From DAMBHY01 sp032068765 (GTDB taxonomy: Bacteria; Bacteroidota; Bacteroidia; Bacteroidales; Dysgonomonadaceae): a stretch of 64,000 nt of DNA. A model generated the notes under the pieces. It was not told where the DNA came from. It saw nothing but the letters and a program-made list of their open reading frames with translations, and searched no databases. Position numbers and translations under genes: made by a program. Positions 26,326-34,902 of the stretch are shown piece by piece; the first letter of the stretch is position 1, and every line of letters begins with the position of its first letter. Location of the stretch: positions 182,388 through 246,387 of the forward strand of contig DAMBHY010000002.1 in assembly GCA_032068765.1 (NCBI GenBank), given 5' to 3'.

Positions 26326-27098
26326 TGTATAAGACCAAGTCAATACACCAACTCAAAAGCTTTTTAGACGAACAAGTAGCTGTATATAACAAACCGGATT
26401 TTATTCCCAACGATCCTATCTCCATACCTCATGCTTTTATTCAGAAGCAGGATATTGAGATAATGGGATTCTTCGCTTCTATCCTTGCTTGGGGACAGCG
26501 AAAAACTATTCTCAACAAATGTCACGAGCTTATTGATAGGATGGGGGGACATCCTTATGAATTTGTAAGAAATCATTCACAAGATGATTTGAAACTGCTC
26601 GAAGGATTCAAGCATCGCACATTCAATGATACGGATGCGCTTTACATAATAGATTTTCTTCATCGTCATTATCAAGAAAATGATAGTTTGGAGGATGCTT
26701 TTCTTAGTGATGGGAAGTTTGTGAGTATTGAAGAATCTTTGAAAACCTTTCACGAAAAAGTCTTTGCTGCGGATTATGCTCCGCGCCGCACACGCAAACA
26801 CATTTCTACTCCCGCCAAGAAATCTACCTGCAAACGCCTGAACATGTATCTGCGATGGATGGTTCGGAAAGATGATTGTGGCGTAGATTTTGGAGCCTGG
26901 GACAGAATTCCTCAAAGCCGCCTCATCTGCCCAATTGATGTGCATGTGGACAGAACTGCACGACAATTAGGATTGGTGGAACGTCCGCAAACCGACTGGC
27001 TCACTGCTCTTGAACTGACAGATAACTTGCGAAAATTGGATGCCGATGACCCTGTGAAATATGACTTTGCTCTTTTTGGGTTGTCGGTTAATAGATAA
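26325..27098 (+). CDS. TIGR02757 family protein (DUF2400)
   Basis: 257 aa. Recognised by FIPNDPISIPHAFIQKQDIEIMGFFASILAWGQRKTILNKC near residue 26, CKRLNMYLRWMVRKDDCGVDFGAWDRIP near 170 and LICPIDVHVDRTARQLGL, ending DPVKYDFALFGLSV. The fold is expected to be helix-hairpin-helix like DNA glycosylases, but the biochemical function is unknown. The start codon shares one base with the mltD stop, so translation is coupled to mltD. A hairpin 30 bases past the stop ends the par-mltD transcription unit. Confidence 0.85.
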   Translation: MYKTKSIHQLKSFLDEQVAVYNKPDFIPNDPISIPHAFIQKQDIEIMGFFASILAWGQRKTILNKCHELIDRMGGHPYEFVRNHSQDDLKLLEGFKHRTFNDTDALYIIDFLHRHYQENDSLEDAFLSDGKFVSIEESLKTFHEKVFAADYAPRRTRKHISTPAKKSTCKRLNMYLRWMVRKDDCGVDFGAWDRIPQSRLICPIDVHVDRTARQLGLVERPQTDWLTALELTDNLRKLDADDPVKYDFALFGLSVNR

Positions 27099-27127
27099 CT
27101 TAAAACTATAGCTATCTATAAATTAAT

Positions 27128-27160
27128 AACCCAGCATTACTTTAAATTAGATGCTGGGTT
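27128..27160 (+). terminator. Hairpin terminator after the TIGR02757 gene
   Basis: 10-bp stem AACCCAGCAT / ATGCTGGGTT with a 13-base AT-rich loop, followed by only a short T run. Confidence 0.65.
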
Positions 27161-27487
27161 TCATAGTACAATGGATTAATTATTTATTTTAATCTAAAAA
27201 AAATTGGCATGAAATAACTTACATAGCCTGAAACTGGTAGTTCCTTACTATCAAAAAGGACTTTATATTTAATCTCTTTTTTACTCTTTCTTTGTATTTT
27301 TTTAATTTCAAAGTGTCAATTTTAAATGTTTTATCAGTTGTTCTAAACCAAATGATACACAAACGACATCACCTGTTACCGCATTAATTAACGTGTAAAT
27401 TTGTGCCTTTTTTATTCCTAGATTCTGTACTTTTCTTATTTCTTTGTCTGCAAGGGCACGCCTCAGAGAGGCGCGCCAGCAGGGAGT
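27161..27487. other. Non-coding stretch with a GC-rich hairpin, before the repeat array
   Basis: No credible gene is present. A 71-codon minus-strand frame (27308-27523) runs out of the repeat array and is judged accidental. At 27455-27477 there is a 10-bp, nearly perfect GC-rich stem (GGCACGCCTC / GAGGCGCGCC, loop AGA), quite unlike its AT-rich surroundings. It abuts the repeat array and may be part of the same element. Confidence 0.5.
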
Positions 27488-27938
27488 AGGTTTGAAGAAG
27501 ACCCGAAACATATTTCTCGCCATTGAAAGCAGGTTTGGAGAAGTCCCGAAACATACTTCTCGTCATTGAACGTTGGCTTGGAGAAGTCCCGAAACATACT
27601 TCTCGTCATTGAAAGTAGGTTCGGAGAAGTCACGGAATATACTTCCAGTCATTGAAAGTTGGTTTGGAGAAGACCCGAAACATACTTCTCGCCATTAGAA
27701 GTAGGTTTGGAGAAGTCCCGAAACATACTTCTCGTCATTGGAAGTAGGTTTGGAGAAGTCACTAAACATACTTTTCGCTATTGAAAGTTGATTTGGAGAA
27801 GTCCCGAAACATACTTCTCGCCATTGAAAGCAGGTTTGGTGAAGACCTGAAACATGCTTCTCGTCATTGAAAGCAGGTTTGGAGAAGACCCGAAACATAC
27901 TTCTTGTCATTGAAAGCAGGCTTGGAGAAGATCCGAAA
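27488..27938. repeat. Tandem array of 43-bp units, ten copies plus a partial, each holding an inverted repeat
   Basis: Units begin at 27488, 27531, 27574, 27617, 27660, 27703, 27746, 27789, 27832 and 27875, exactly 43 bases apart, with a partial eleventh at 27918. Copies differ by a few substitutions but never in length. Each contains GAGAAGT - 10 bases - ACTTCTC, a 7-bp stem with loop CCCGAAACAT. Copies with GAGAAGA keep 6 bp, and some changes give G-U pairs instead of breaking the stem. Being 43 bases long, the unit shifts frame every copy, so it is not a protein repeat in the usual sense. It lies between the convergent TIGR02757 gene and prfB, in the 3' flank of prfB beyond a terminator. 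Function unknown. Confidence 0.95.
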
Positions 27939-27977
27939 ATTTACGGTTAAATTTGGTGATGATAGGGTTAAAACAAA

Positions 27978-28012
27978 AACAGCACCCCATATAATAAGTA
28001 GGAAGTGCTGTT
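27978..28012 (-). terminator. Terminator of prfB
   Basis: On the minus strand the stem AACAGCAC / GTGCTGTT is followed by TTTGTTTT, about 30 bases past the prfB stop. Confidence 0.75.
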
Positions 28013-28043
28013 GCTTGTTTTTATTAATGGAAACTCTGTTGTG

Positions 28044-29157
28044 TCAAGCCTCTCCGCCAAACTCCATCAGATAGGCTTTGATGAATTCGTCGATGTCGCC
28101 GTCCATCACCGCGTTCACGTTTGAAGTTTGATAGTTGGTACGGTGGTCTTTCACGCGTCGGTCGTCAAAAACGTAGCTACGTATCTGCGAACCCCATTCT
28201 ATTTTCTTCTTTCCGGCTTCTATTTCGGCTTGGGCAGCGCGTCGTTTTTCCAATTCTATTTCGTAGAGTTGAGAGCGCAAGAGGCGCATGGCGTTTTCGC
28301 GGTTGCCCATTTGCGAGCGGCTTTCGGTATTTTCGATTACGATTTCTTGCGATTCTCCAGTGTCTGGGTCGGTATAGTTATAGTGGAGGCGCACGCCGGT
28401 TTCTACCTTGTTGACATTCTGCCCGCCGGCTCCTGATGAGCGGAAAGTATCCCAACTCAAGTTGGCGGGATTGACATCTATCTCGATAGTGTCATCGACC
28501 AAAGGCACAACGAAAACGGAAACGAACGATGTCATACGCTTTCCTTGTGCATTAAAAGGGGATACGCGCACCAGGCGGTGCACGCCGTTTTCGCTTTTCA
28601 AAAATCCGTATGCCAAGTCGCCTTCTACCTGCAGGGTAGCGGTTTTGATGCCGGCATCGTCGCCGTCTTGCCAGTTGGTTACGGTAGTCTTATAATTTTT
28701 GCTTTCGCACCAGCGTTGATACATGCGAAAGAGCATCGAAGCCCAATCCTGACTTTCTGTTCCACCCGCTCCGGCATTTATTTTGAGAACTGCTCCCAGT
28801 TTGTCCTCTTCTCTGCGGAGCATATTTTTGAGTTCAAGGTTTTCTATCAGCTCAACTGCTTTCGCATAAGCAGCGTCCACTTCTTCTTCGGTGATAATTT
28901 CTTCTTTGACAAAGTCAAAGGCAAGTGCTAATTCATCCGTAGCTGCCTTAACTTCGTTGTAATCGCCAATCCAGCCTTTTAGTTCGCGCACGACTTTCAT
29001 TTGCGCTTCTGCCGTTTTGGAATCGCTCCAAAAATCGGGCGATTGTGTGCGAAGTTCCTCTTCTTCTAATTGTACTGTCTTTGCATCGATGTCAAAGATA
29101 CCCCCTCAGCGCTTGCTCGCGCTCCAACAAATCTTTTAGTTGGTCTGCCGTTATCAT
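28044..29157 (-). CDS. prfB: Peptide chain release factor 2, expressed by programmed +1 frameshift
   Basis: Translation starts at ATG 29157-29155; after 21 codons it meets an in-frame TGA at 29094-29092. Skipping one base there (CTT T GAC) continues in the frame that runs to 28044, giving 370 aa. The product is a full RF2: coiled N-terminal domain, the SPF stop-codon tripeptide in RVSPFNAQGKR, and the GGQ peptidyl-hydrolysis loop SSGAGGQNVNKVETGVRLHY. RF2 reads TGA and TAA stops, and the TGA in its own message makes synthesis self-limiting. The frame from ATG 29000 alone lacks the first 52 residues and is not the real start. Promoter TAATTTTG lies 36 bases upstream. Confidence 0.96.
29092..29106 (-). 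promoter_or_regulatory. prfB +1 recoding site
   Basis: Minus-strand AGGGGG TAT CTT TGA C: an internal Shine-Dalgarno-like AGGGGG three bases before the slippery CTT, then the TGA. It is the same arrangement as in Escherichia coli prfB. Confidence 0.96.
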
Positions 29158-29193
29158 ATGTTTATTTGGATTTTATGTAAATATTCGAGAGCG

Positions 29194-29224
29194 CAAAATT
29201 ACGCAAAAGTTTTTGCCGGTGCAA
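29194..29224 (-). promoter_or_regulatory. Promoter of prfB
   Basis: Minus strand: TTG (29224-29222), a 20-base spacer, TAATTTTG (29201-29194), then 36 bases to the start codon. Confidence 0.6.
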
Positions 29225-29229
29225 TATAT

Positions 29230-29272
29230 TAAAAGAGCGGTACTAACATTCATCTGTTGTACCGCTCTTTTA
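29230..29272 (-). terminator. Terminator of the NlpC/P60 gene
   Basis: 13-bp stem AAAAGAGCGGTAC / GTACCGCTCTTTT, about 40 bases past the stop. It insulates prfB from the upstream unit. Confidence 0.85.
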
Positions 29273-29312
29273 AGAAAGGATTATAATATGATAAGAATTC
29301 TATCTTGGTTGA

Positions 29313-30173
29313 TTACTCATATTCGCGAGTTGCTTTCAAATTATCAAGAGTGTGCATTTTATCTCCGTGTGCATGTTTGTCTGCTTCATTAGAGTTGTAG
29401 CTTTCAATATTATTGTCAGCGGTTCTCACCAAAACTATTTGGTCTTTCTTTTGCAACTCTACATTTAGTATGTTTGATTTTTTTGCATTTTGATATGCAT
29501 TCGTTTTAGGAGGTAATTGAGAATCGTTATTTTCTAAAACCAATGTAGCATTGGTGGCATTTGTTTTCTCTGATTTTTGTGTTATTGCTGTTGCGTCAGA
29601 AGCATCACTTTGTCCTTTCTTTTTATCCTTTTGCGCGTACAACGCAGTATTTAAAACCCTTCCGCCGCGTAAATAGCGTGATGCATAATAATCCTCACGT
29701 GAATTAGAAATAGTTACTCCTTTTCCACATGCGGAATGTATAAATTTAAAATTGCCATTATCGCTTATTTCAGTCACAATTCCTACGTGTCCAACTCTCC
29801 CGTTGTGTGAACGACCTTCAAAAAAAACCAAATCACCGGGTAATAGATCTTCGCGTTTTTTTACATTGGGAACTTGTTCGTCTTGAAGATATGAGCTTGG
29901 AGCTAGTTTTACACCGAAGTTTCCATAAACAAAAGAAGTAAATCCTGAACAGTCAAATGACCTTGAGCCTTTACCTCCACTTCTGTATGGACGTCCTAAA
30001 TATTTTTTTCCGAAAGAGATGATTTTTTCTTGTTCAGTGCTTGCAGTTATTTGAGTAAATCTTGTAGAATCTTTTGATGCTTTTAAGTTGCTCATTGATG
30101 CTGTACAAGATGTGAATACAAATAGAGTAATTGCTCCGGTTATTACTCGGATTTTTAATAATTTGTATGTCAT
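29313..30173 (-). CDS. NlpC/P60 peptidoglycan endopeptidase, lipoprotein
   Basis: 286 aa from ATG 30173. A longer frame from 30227 exists, but a -7 element lies inside that extension, and the shorter form starts directly with a lipoprotein signal (TYKLLKIRVITGAITLFVFTSC), lipid Cys at residue 22. The NlpC/P60 domain (about 45-170) shows the catalytic Cys in SFDCSGFTSFVYG, His in GRVGHVGIVTEI and the third polar residue in FIHSACGKG. Such enzymes cleave stem-peptide bonds near D-Glu-mDAP. The C-terminal 110 residues are low-complexity and polar (TNATNATLVLENNDSQ), a probable linker or wall-facing tail. A strong terminator follows. Confidence 0.87.
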   Translation of the reverse strand: MTYKLLKIRVITGAITLFVFTSCTASMSNLKASKDSTRFTQITASTEQEKIISFGKKYLGRPYRSGGKGSRSFDCSGFTSFVYGNFGVKLAPSSYLQDEQVPNVKKREDLLPGDLVFFEGRSHNGRVGHVGIVTEISDNGNFKFIHSACGKGVTISNSREDYYASRYLRGGRVLNTALYAQKDKKKGQSDASDATAITQKSEKTNATNATLVLENNDSQLPPKTNAYQNAKKSNILNVELQKKDQIVLVRTADNNIESYNSNEADKHAHGDKMHTLDNLKATREYE

Positions 30174-30205
30174 ATGAACTTTTTGAGTGGATTGATTTTC
30201 GGTTT

Positions 30206-30213
30206 CAAAATTA
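30206..30213 (-). promoter_or_regulatory. -7 promoter element of the NlpC/P60 gene
   Basis: TAATTTTG on the minus strand, 33 bases before ATG 30173. It decides against the longer reading frame starting at 30227. Confidence 0.6.
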
Positions 30214-30378
30214 TCATAATCAGGCATATATAAAAAGTTAGTTTGTCTTTTTTAACGCTTGGAGACGTATGTTTTATAACATAAAATTTTAAACTCGGAT
30301 AATTTGTGTTAAATTTGTTGTATAAGTACAGGTTGTTAAAATTGCATATAACAACGGTTTATAAATTATTATTTTGTC

Positions 30379-30990
30379 ATGAATAAAAAAATAAAAAATA
30401 TAATTTTTGATTTTGGAGGAGTATTGATAGACTGGAATCCACGTCGTTTGTACCGCGGAATGTTTAAAAATGATGAAGAAATGGAGTATTTTTTGTCAGA
30501 AGTTTGTTCTCCATCATGGAATTTACAGCAAGATGCGGGATTTTCCTTACAAAAAGCTACCGAAGAACGCATAGCTTTATTCCCGGAATATAAAGATAAG
30601 ATAGAAATGTTTTACGGCCGCTGGTCAGAAATGCTGGGTGGGGCAATCGACAAAAATGTAGAACTACTATTTGCTCTTCTTGACAAATATCCCGTGTATG
30701 GTTTGACCAACTGGTCAGCCGAAACATTTCCTATCGCGCGAGAAAGGTATGACTATTTTCTGGGAAAATTAAACGGGATAGTTGTGTCAGGTGAAGAGAA
30801 AACGGTAAAACCAAATCCTGAAATTTACCATTTACTTCTTCAACGATACGATCTTATTGCTGACGAATGTGTTTTTATAGATGATAACTATGAAAATGTT
30901 AAAACCGCAAGAGAAATAGGTTTTACTACAATTCATTTAGCAGATGATGTAAATCTTGAAAAAGAACTGAAAGTCTTAGATATTCTTTGA
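30379..30990 (+). CDS. HAD-family phosphatase (YihX-like)
   Basis: 203 aa. Haloacid-dehalogenase fold with motif I FDFGGVLIDWNP (here the second Asp of DxD is replaced, as FDFGGVL, usual for this subgroup), motif II LTNWS near residue 113, motif III Lys in EKTVKPNPEIY near 138 and motif IV FIDDN near 175. The closest well-known relative is YihX, which dephosphorylates glucose-1-phosphate, but substrate prediction within this group is unreliable. It converges on the rluA-type gene, overlapping by 15 bases, with no terminator between. Confidence 0.85.
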   Translation: MNKKIKNIIFDFGGVLIDWNPRRLYRGMFKNDEEMEYFLSEVCSPSWNLQQDAGFSLQKATEERIALFPEYKDKIEMFYGRWSEMLGGAIDKNVELLFALLDKYPVYGLTNWSAETFPIARERYDYFLGKLNGIVVSGEEKTVKPNPEIYHLLLQRYDLIADECVFIDDNYENVKTAREIGFTTIHLADDVNLEKELKVLDIL

Positions 30991-31908
30991 CTCTTTCTCA
31001 GAATTTCTCAATAATTTCAAAAATTCAGGAGGAATTGGTGTCTCAAAATGCATCAATTCTTTCGTTACGGGATGATAAAATTCGAGGGTACGTGCGTGTA
31101 GTGCAATTCTATTTATCATCAATTCCGAACCGTACATCCTGTCACCAATGATTGGGTGACCTAAATCTTTCATATGTACGCGGATTTGATTTTTACGTCC
31201 AGTTTCCAATTCAACTTCGAGCAATGAAAAATCCGGACTTACCTTTAAAGTACGATAATGAGTAATTGCTTTTTTACTTCCTTCTGTCTCTTCTTGATTT
31301 GAATATATATAATGTGTTTTTGGATTTTCGGTAAGGTAAGATGTTATCGTTCCTTCTTTCTTCGCAAGTTTTCCTTCTACAAGCGCATTATAGATACGAC
31401 GCGTAACCATTCCTTTCCAATTGTCACGAAATGCGTGCTGTACTTCGGGATTTTTAGCAAAAACCAAAACACCTGAAGTCTGCCTGTCAAGTCGGTGCAC
31501 CGTAAATATTTTATTATATTCCGATTGTGACTGAACGTATTCTTTTAGAATGGAAAAAGCCGTAATATCTATGCCGCTTCCTGCAGTAACTGTGAGCAAA
31601 CCTGCATTTTTATCAATTACAATAATGGAATCATCTTCATACAAAATGCGAATACCGTCCATTTTTGGAGTCTTTACCTTCTTATTCTTACGAATACTGA
31701 CTTTGTTTCCGGGAGTGAGAGGAAAGTTGTATTTTGTCTGAACCTTATTATCCACATACACCTGTCCGTGGGTAAGAACTGACTTGATGGAATTTCTGCT
31801 CATTCCTCCCATTTTTGCCAAAAGAAACTCCATCAATTCGGTTTCTTCTTTTACGGTAAGGACTGTTTGTTTTTCCTCTTTATTTCGTGTAGGGATATTT
31901 CTTTTCAT
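30976..31908 (-). CDS. RluA-family 23S rRNA/tRNA pseudouridine synthase
   Basis: 310 aa. An N-terminal S4 RNA-binding domain (about 27-80, GMSRNSIKSVLTHGQVYVDN) is followed by the catalytic RluA domain with the key Asp in FTVHRLDRQTSGVLVFAK near residue 145, and VELETGRKNQIRVHMKDLGHPIIGD near 238. It converts specific uridines to pseudouridine; which site (RluC, RluD or another) cannot be told. The amidase gene ends 6 bases upstream of its start, so the two are probably co-transcribed. Confidence 0.9.
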   Translation of the reverse strand: MKRNIPTRNKEEKQTVLTVKEETELMEFLLAKMGGMSRNSIKSVLTHGQVYVDNKVQTKYNFPLTPGNKVSIRKNKKVKTPKMDGIRILYEDDSIIVIDKNAGLLTVTAGSGIDITAFSILKEYVQSQSEYNKIFTVHRLDRQTSGVLVFAKNPEVQHAFRDNWKGMVTRRIYNALVEGKLAKKEGTITSYLTENPKTHYIYSNQEETEGSKKAITHYRTLKVSPDFSLLEVELETGRKNQIRVHMKDLGHPIIGDRMYGSELMINRIALHARTLEFYHPVTKELMHFETPIPPEFLKLLRNSEKESKNI

Positions 31909-31914
31909 GAGAAT

Positions 31915-32922
31915 TTATTTATTTGACTCGTAGTCGCGTTCCAAACCTAAGGTAATCCAGTTGGCAAGAGCTTGTCTGTTATTTTCTTCCATGATTCTCA
32001 CACGGTCGGTTGGATTTTGAATATTTGCAAGTTCGATGAGTGTAGAAGGAACAACAATGTTTCTTAGAATGTAAAGGTCGCGATTACTTACAGTTCCTTC
32101 AAAACCGCGTCCAGGTTGAAATTTATCATATTTTTCCTGAAAAACATTCCGAATTATGGAAGACATCTTTTGAGAGTATGCGTTGAAAGAATGATAGAAA
32201 AATACATCGATACTTTTGTCTTCATTTCTGCTGTCCACGTGAATTGAAACAGTTCGAAAATGTTTGTAAAGATTCTTATCTCTATCATATAAATAATTGA
32301 TGCGGTTAACTCCCTGTTTCAATCTTTCTAGTTGCGAACGTGGAATGACATCTCCCATGCAGGTTTCGGTATTGCTATTCGGTAAAATCTTTTCCGAACG
32401 GATGCCGTCCATTTCGTCCTGAATAATCATATAAACCGTGGCGCCTCTCATCATTAGATTGCGCGCAAGACGCAACGATACATCATAGGCATATTCGTCT
32501 TCGCTCAAAATTACGCCATTTAAGTTGGTTATCGCACCAGGGTCAGGTCCACCGTGTCCTGAAAGAATAAAAAAACATGCTCCTTTCAAAGAATCGGATT
32601 CGGGATTATGATTTTTGTATCTATCGCCAAGCAGGTAAGGTTGCAATGGCAGATAATTCATCCTTTCCGCATCAAAAAAATCTCCATTTTTGAGAGGTGG
32701 GAGTTGATATGATTTACCTAATTCCAGTGGTTGATTGGCTGTTGTATTCTCGTTCAGAGAAAGAAAATCGTTCAGATAAATTTCAGGATTTCTTTGCCAT
32801 CTTTTCAGAAAGAAATTCGCATTATCATTTGGCAACGGATATGCACTATCTTGTCCAAATGCCGATATTCCTAAGAATAATAAAAAGAGAAGCAGATAAT
32901 ATGGTGAAAACTTGAATGTCAT
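31915..32922 (-). CDS. N-acetylmuramoyl-L-alanine amidase (Amidase_3)
   Basis: 335 aa from ATG 32922; the in-frame ATG at 32958 lies in the -7 element and is rejected. Signal peptide of about 24 residues (LGISAFGQ). The Amidase_3 domain includes the zinc ligands in FFILSGHGGPDPGAI (about 110-125) and SIHVDSRNEDKSID near 235, with EYAYDVSLRLARNLMMRGATVYMI between. The C-terminal part has STLIELANIQNPTDR with the catalytic Glu. It removes stem peptides from glycan strands. SGHGG instead of the usual DPGHGG is a mild variant. It is read together with the rluA-type gene downstream. Confidence 0.85.
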   Translation of the reverse strand: MTFKFSPYYLLLFLLFLGISAFGQDSAYPLPNDNANFFLKRWQRNPEIYLNDFLSLNENTTANQPLELGKSYQLPPLKNGDFFDAERMNYLPLQPYLLGDRYKNHNPESDSLKGACFFILSGHGGPDPGAITNLNGVILSEDEYAYDVSLRLARNLMMRGATVYMIIQDEMDGIRSEKILPNSNTETCMGDVIPRSQLERLKQGVNRINYLYDRDKNLYKHFRTVSIHVDSRNEDKSIDVFFYHSFNAYSQKMSSIIRNVFQEKYDKFQPGRGFEGTVSNRDLYILRNIVVPSTLIELANIQNPTDRVRIMEENNRQALANWITLGLERDYESNK

Positions 32923-32951
32923 ATGTATAAAACTTTTGAGCCGTGCAAAAT

Positions 32952-32959
32952 CAAACATA
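32952..32959 (-). promoter_or_regulatory. -7 promoter element of the amidase-rluA unit
   Basis: TATGTTTG on the minus strand, 29 bases before the chosen amidase start. It covers the alternative ATG at 32958. Confidence 0.6.
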
Positions 32960-33027
32960 AATGTTGTAAATCACATACTTAAAATGCTACTATTGATTTA
33001 CAAACAGTTGTGGAAGTTGTTAAACAA

Positions 33028-33990
33028 TTATGATAAATCTTGAGCGTTGTTATCACCCTCAGAAATATCTCCATCCGCCATATGAATTGTTAATTGAGGG
33101 AAAGGAATATTTAAACCTTTCTCCAGAAGCTTGGTGTATATCTGTTCGTTTAGGTCATAAAATACATCCCATTGGTTTTCAGTAAGCGCCCAAACTCTAA
33201 ATGTAAAGTCTATAGAATTATCACTCATCTCGCTCATCCGTGCAAAAGGTTTGGGATTATCCAATACTTTTGGATGTGCTGATGCAAGTGACAATAGGAT
33301 TTCTTTCACTGTTTCCACATCAGAGCCGTATTCCACGCTTACTTTCAAATCTACGCGGCGAGTAGCTTCTGCATTGTAATTGATAATATTTCCAGTAGAT
33401 AATGGACCATTAGGTATATAGATTAAAGTATTGTCGAAGGTGCGAAGTTGTGTATAAAGAATTCCAACTGAGGTGACAATGCCTTTTTGACTTTGGGATT
33501 CGATATAGTCTCCTATTTTAAATGGTTGGTTGGCGAGAATCATAATGCCTCCAGCAAAATTTGACAGGTTATCTTTAACCGAAAAACCAATAGCCAAACC
33601 CATAGCACCGAGGATGGCTGCAAAAGAAACGGTTTGTACGCCTACTGCGTTCACTATCAAAATAATCAGGATAGTATAGAGAATAACATTCAGCAAGCTT
33701 CCCAAAAAACTGCGAAGAATGCCATCCATATGACGCTTGTTGCTGACTTTTATAATGGCTGTTTTGATTTTCTTAATCAGCCATTTTCCTACCCAGAAAA
33801 GAGCGAAAGCAATGATAAGTTTCCCTCCAAACGTAATACTCCAGTCCACAATATTGTTGAGAACCTCTTCATATCTGCCTTGTCTTATCAGTTGTACGGT
33901 TTCGTTCTTGCTTGTATGTCTGAATATTGAGTCGGGCTGTACAATTTTGGTGATTTGTTCTGCTTGAATAAGTAGTAAATTGATATGCAT
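33028..33990 (-). CDS. MscS-family mechanosensitive channel
   Basis: 320 aa from ATG 33990; the frame is open to 34137, but the added part would cross the promoter and the divergent gene's start. Three membrane helices: about 45-67, 85-105 and the pore helix TM3, FAAILGAMGLAIGFSVKDNLSNFAGGIMIL near 110-138, with the Gly/Ala packing pattern of MscS. The beta domain follows, PFKIGDYIESQSQKGIVTSVGILYTQLRTFDNTLIYIPNG, and then the cytosolic vestibule. It opens under membrane tension to release solutes in hypo-osmotic shock. Promoter TATTTTTG lies 27 bases upstream on the minus strand. Confidence 0.92.
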   Translation of the reverse strand: MHINLLLIQAEQITKIVQPDSIFRHTSKNETVQLIRQGRYEEVLNNIVDWSITFGGKLIIAFALFWVGKWLIKKIKTAIIKVSNKRHMDGILRSFLGSLLNVILYTILIILIVNAVGVQTVSFAAILGAMGLAIGFSVKDNLSNFAGGIMILANQPFKIGDYIESQSQKGIVTSVGILYTQLRTFDNTLIYIPNGPLSTGNIINYNAEATRRVDLKVSVEYGSDVETVKEILLSLASAHPKVLDNPKPFARMSEMSDNSIDFTFRVWALTENQWDVFYDLNEQIYTKLLEKGLNIPFPQLTIHMADGDISEGDNNAQDLS

Positions 33991-34017
33991 GTTCTGAAAA
34001 TTTCCTTTTGAATGGTA

Positions 34018-34025
34018 CAAAAATA
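34018..34025 (-). promoter_or_regulatory. -7 promoter element of the MscS gene
   Basis: TATTTTTG on the minus strand, 27 bases before ATG 33990. Confidence 0.65.
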
Positions 34026-34038
34026 CACAAAAAAAACC

Positions 34039-34046
34039 TATTTTTG
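34039..34046 (+). promoter_or_regulatory. -7 promoter element of the divergent TPR gene
   Basis: TATTTTTG on the plus strand, 28 bases before the ATG at 34075. It is the same octamer as the MscS element, 13 bases away on the other strand. Confidence 0.65.
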
Positions 34047-34074
34047 AATCTCTTAAATTTAGAATTCTCTCATT

Positions 34075-34902
34075 ATGAAAAGATTTGCATTTTCTTTCAT
34101 TCTCATTTCTTTGTTTTTTACGACAACTGATGCACAAAAATATATTGATTTGGTAAATAGGTCGGCAGATTTTATTGAAGCAAATAAACTGGACAGCGCC
34201 GAGGTAACTCTGAAGAAAGCGATGTCTCTTGACCCTGCAAATTCTAATAATGCAGCGTTGCTTATGTCTCTAGGTGTGGTGCAGCGGCAATTGGGAAAAT
34301 TGAATGATGCTTACATCTCTTTTTCGGCGGCATTGAACAGTTTTCCCAATTCCAAAATCGTTTTGCATAATCGTGCATCGCTGCTTTATGAAATGAACAA
34401 GCCTAAAGAAGCGATGGATGATTATAACGAGATTATTCGTCAAGACCCAGCCAATGTTCAAGCATATTACCGAAAAGGATTGTTGTATCTGGATGAGAAG
34501 AACAGGGCGGAAGCAGAAAAAGCATTTGCAAAAGCATGGCAGTTGGAGCCTTCCAATTTTTATTCACTCCTAAGCAAAGCGCTTATTTATAAGCTGGATA
34601 ACAATTGGGAAGAAGCAGCGAAGATTTATGATAAGCTAATTGAAAGTGAGAAGGAAAACTTGTCGAAACTTTATTTGAGTCGTGCTGAATGTATGATTCA
34701 CACTGGAAAAATGTCTTTGGCAGCAGCTGATCTGCAGTCTGCCGAAAAGGGTGAACGCGACAATCCGTATTTTTATTTTCTTCGTGGCCAGGTGAGACTG
34801 TCACAAATGGATAAGATTTCGGCTAAGGGTGATTTTGATAAAGCTTTATCACTCGGATATGATGCTGAAACTATCAAAGAGTGGTTAAAGAAGACGAAGT
34901 AG
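34075..34902 (+). CDS. Exported tetratricopeptide repeat protein
   Basis: 275 aa. Signal peptide of about 20 residues (LFFTTTDAQ). Six to seven TPR units fill the rest, for example NNAALLMSLGVVQRQLGKLNDAYISFSAALNSFP and VQAYYRKGLLYLDEKNRAEAEKAFAKAWQLEP. It is expected in the periplasm as a protein-binding scaffold; no enzymatic motif. It is a single-gene unit with its own promoter, divergent from the MscS gene. Partner unknown. Confidence 0.87.
   Translation: MKRFAFSFILISLFFTTTDAQKYIDLVNRSADFIEANKLDSAEVTLKKAMSLDPANSNNAALLMSLGVVQRQLGKLNDAYISFSAALNSFPNSKIVLHNRASLLYEMNKPKEAMDDYNEIIRQDPANVQAYYRKGLLYLDEKNRAEAEKAFAKAWQLEPSNFYSLLSKALIYKLDNNWEEAAKIYDKLIESEKENLSKLYLSRAECMIHTGKMSLAAADLQSAEKGERDNPYFYFLRGQVRLSQMDKISAKGDFDKALSLGYDAETIKEWLKKTK

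Noticed and set aside
27308..27910. Minus-strand frames through the 43-bp repeats (repeated KYVSGLLQT-like peptides)
   Set aside because: The unit length of 43 is not a multiple of three, so each copy changes frame; frames are short, overlapping and without a clear start context. Better explained as a DNA or RNA repeat.
30976..30990. Overlap of the HAD and RluA-type genes as a possible annotation error
   Set aside because: Both stops are firmly in frame with conserved C-termini; a 15-base convergent overlap is plausible.
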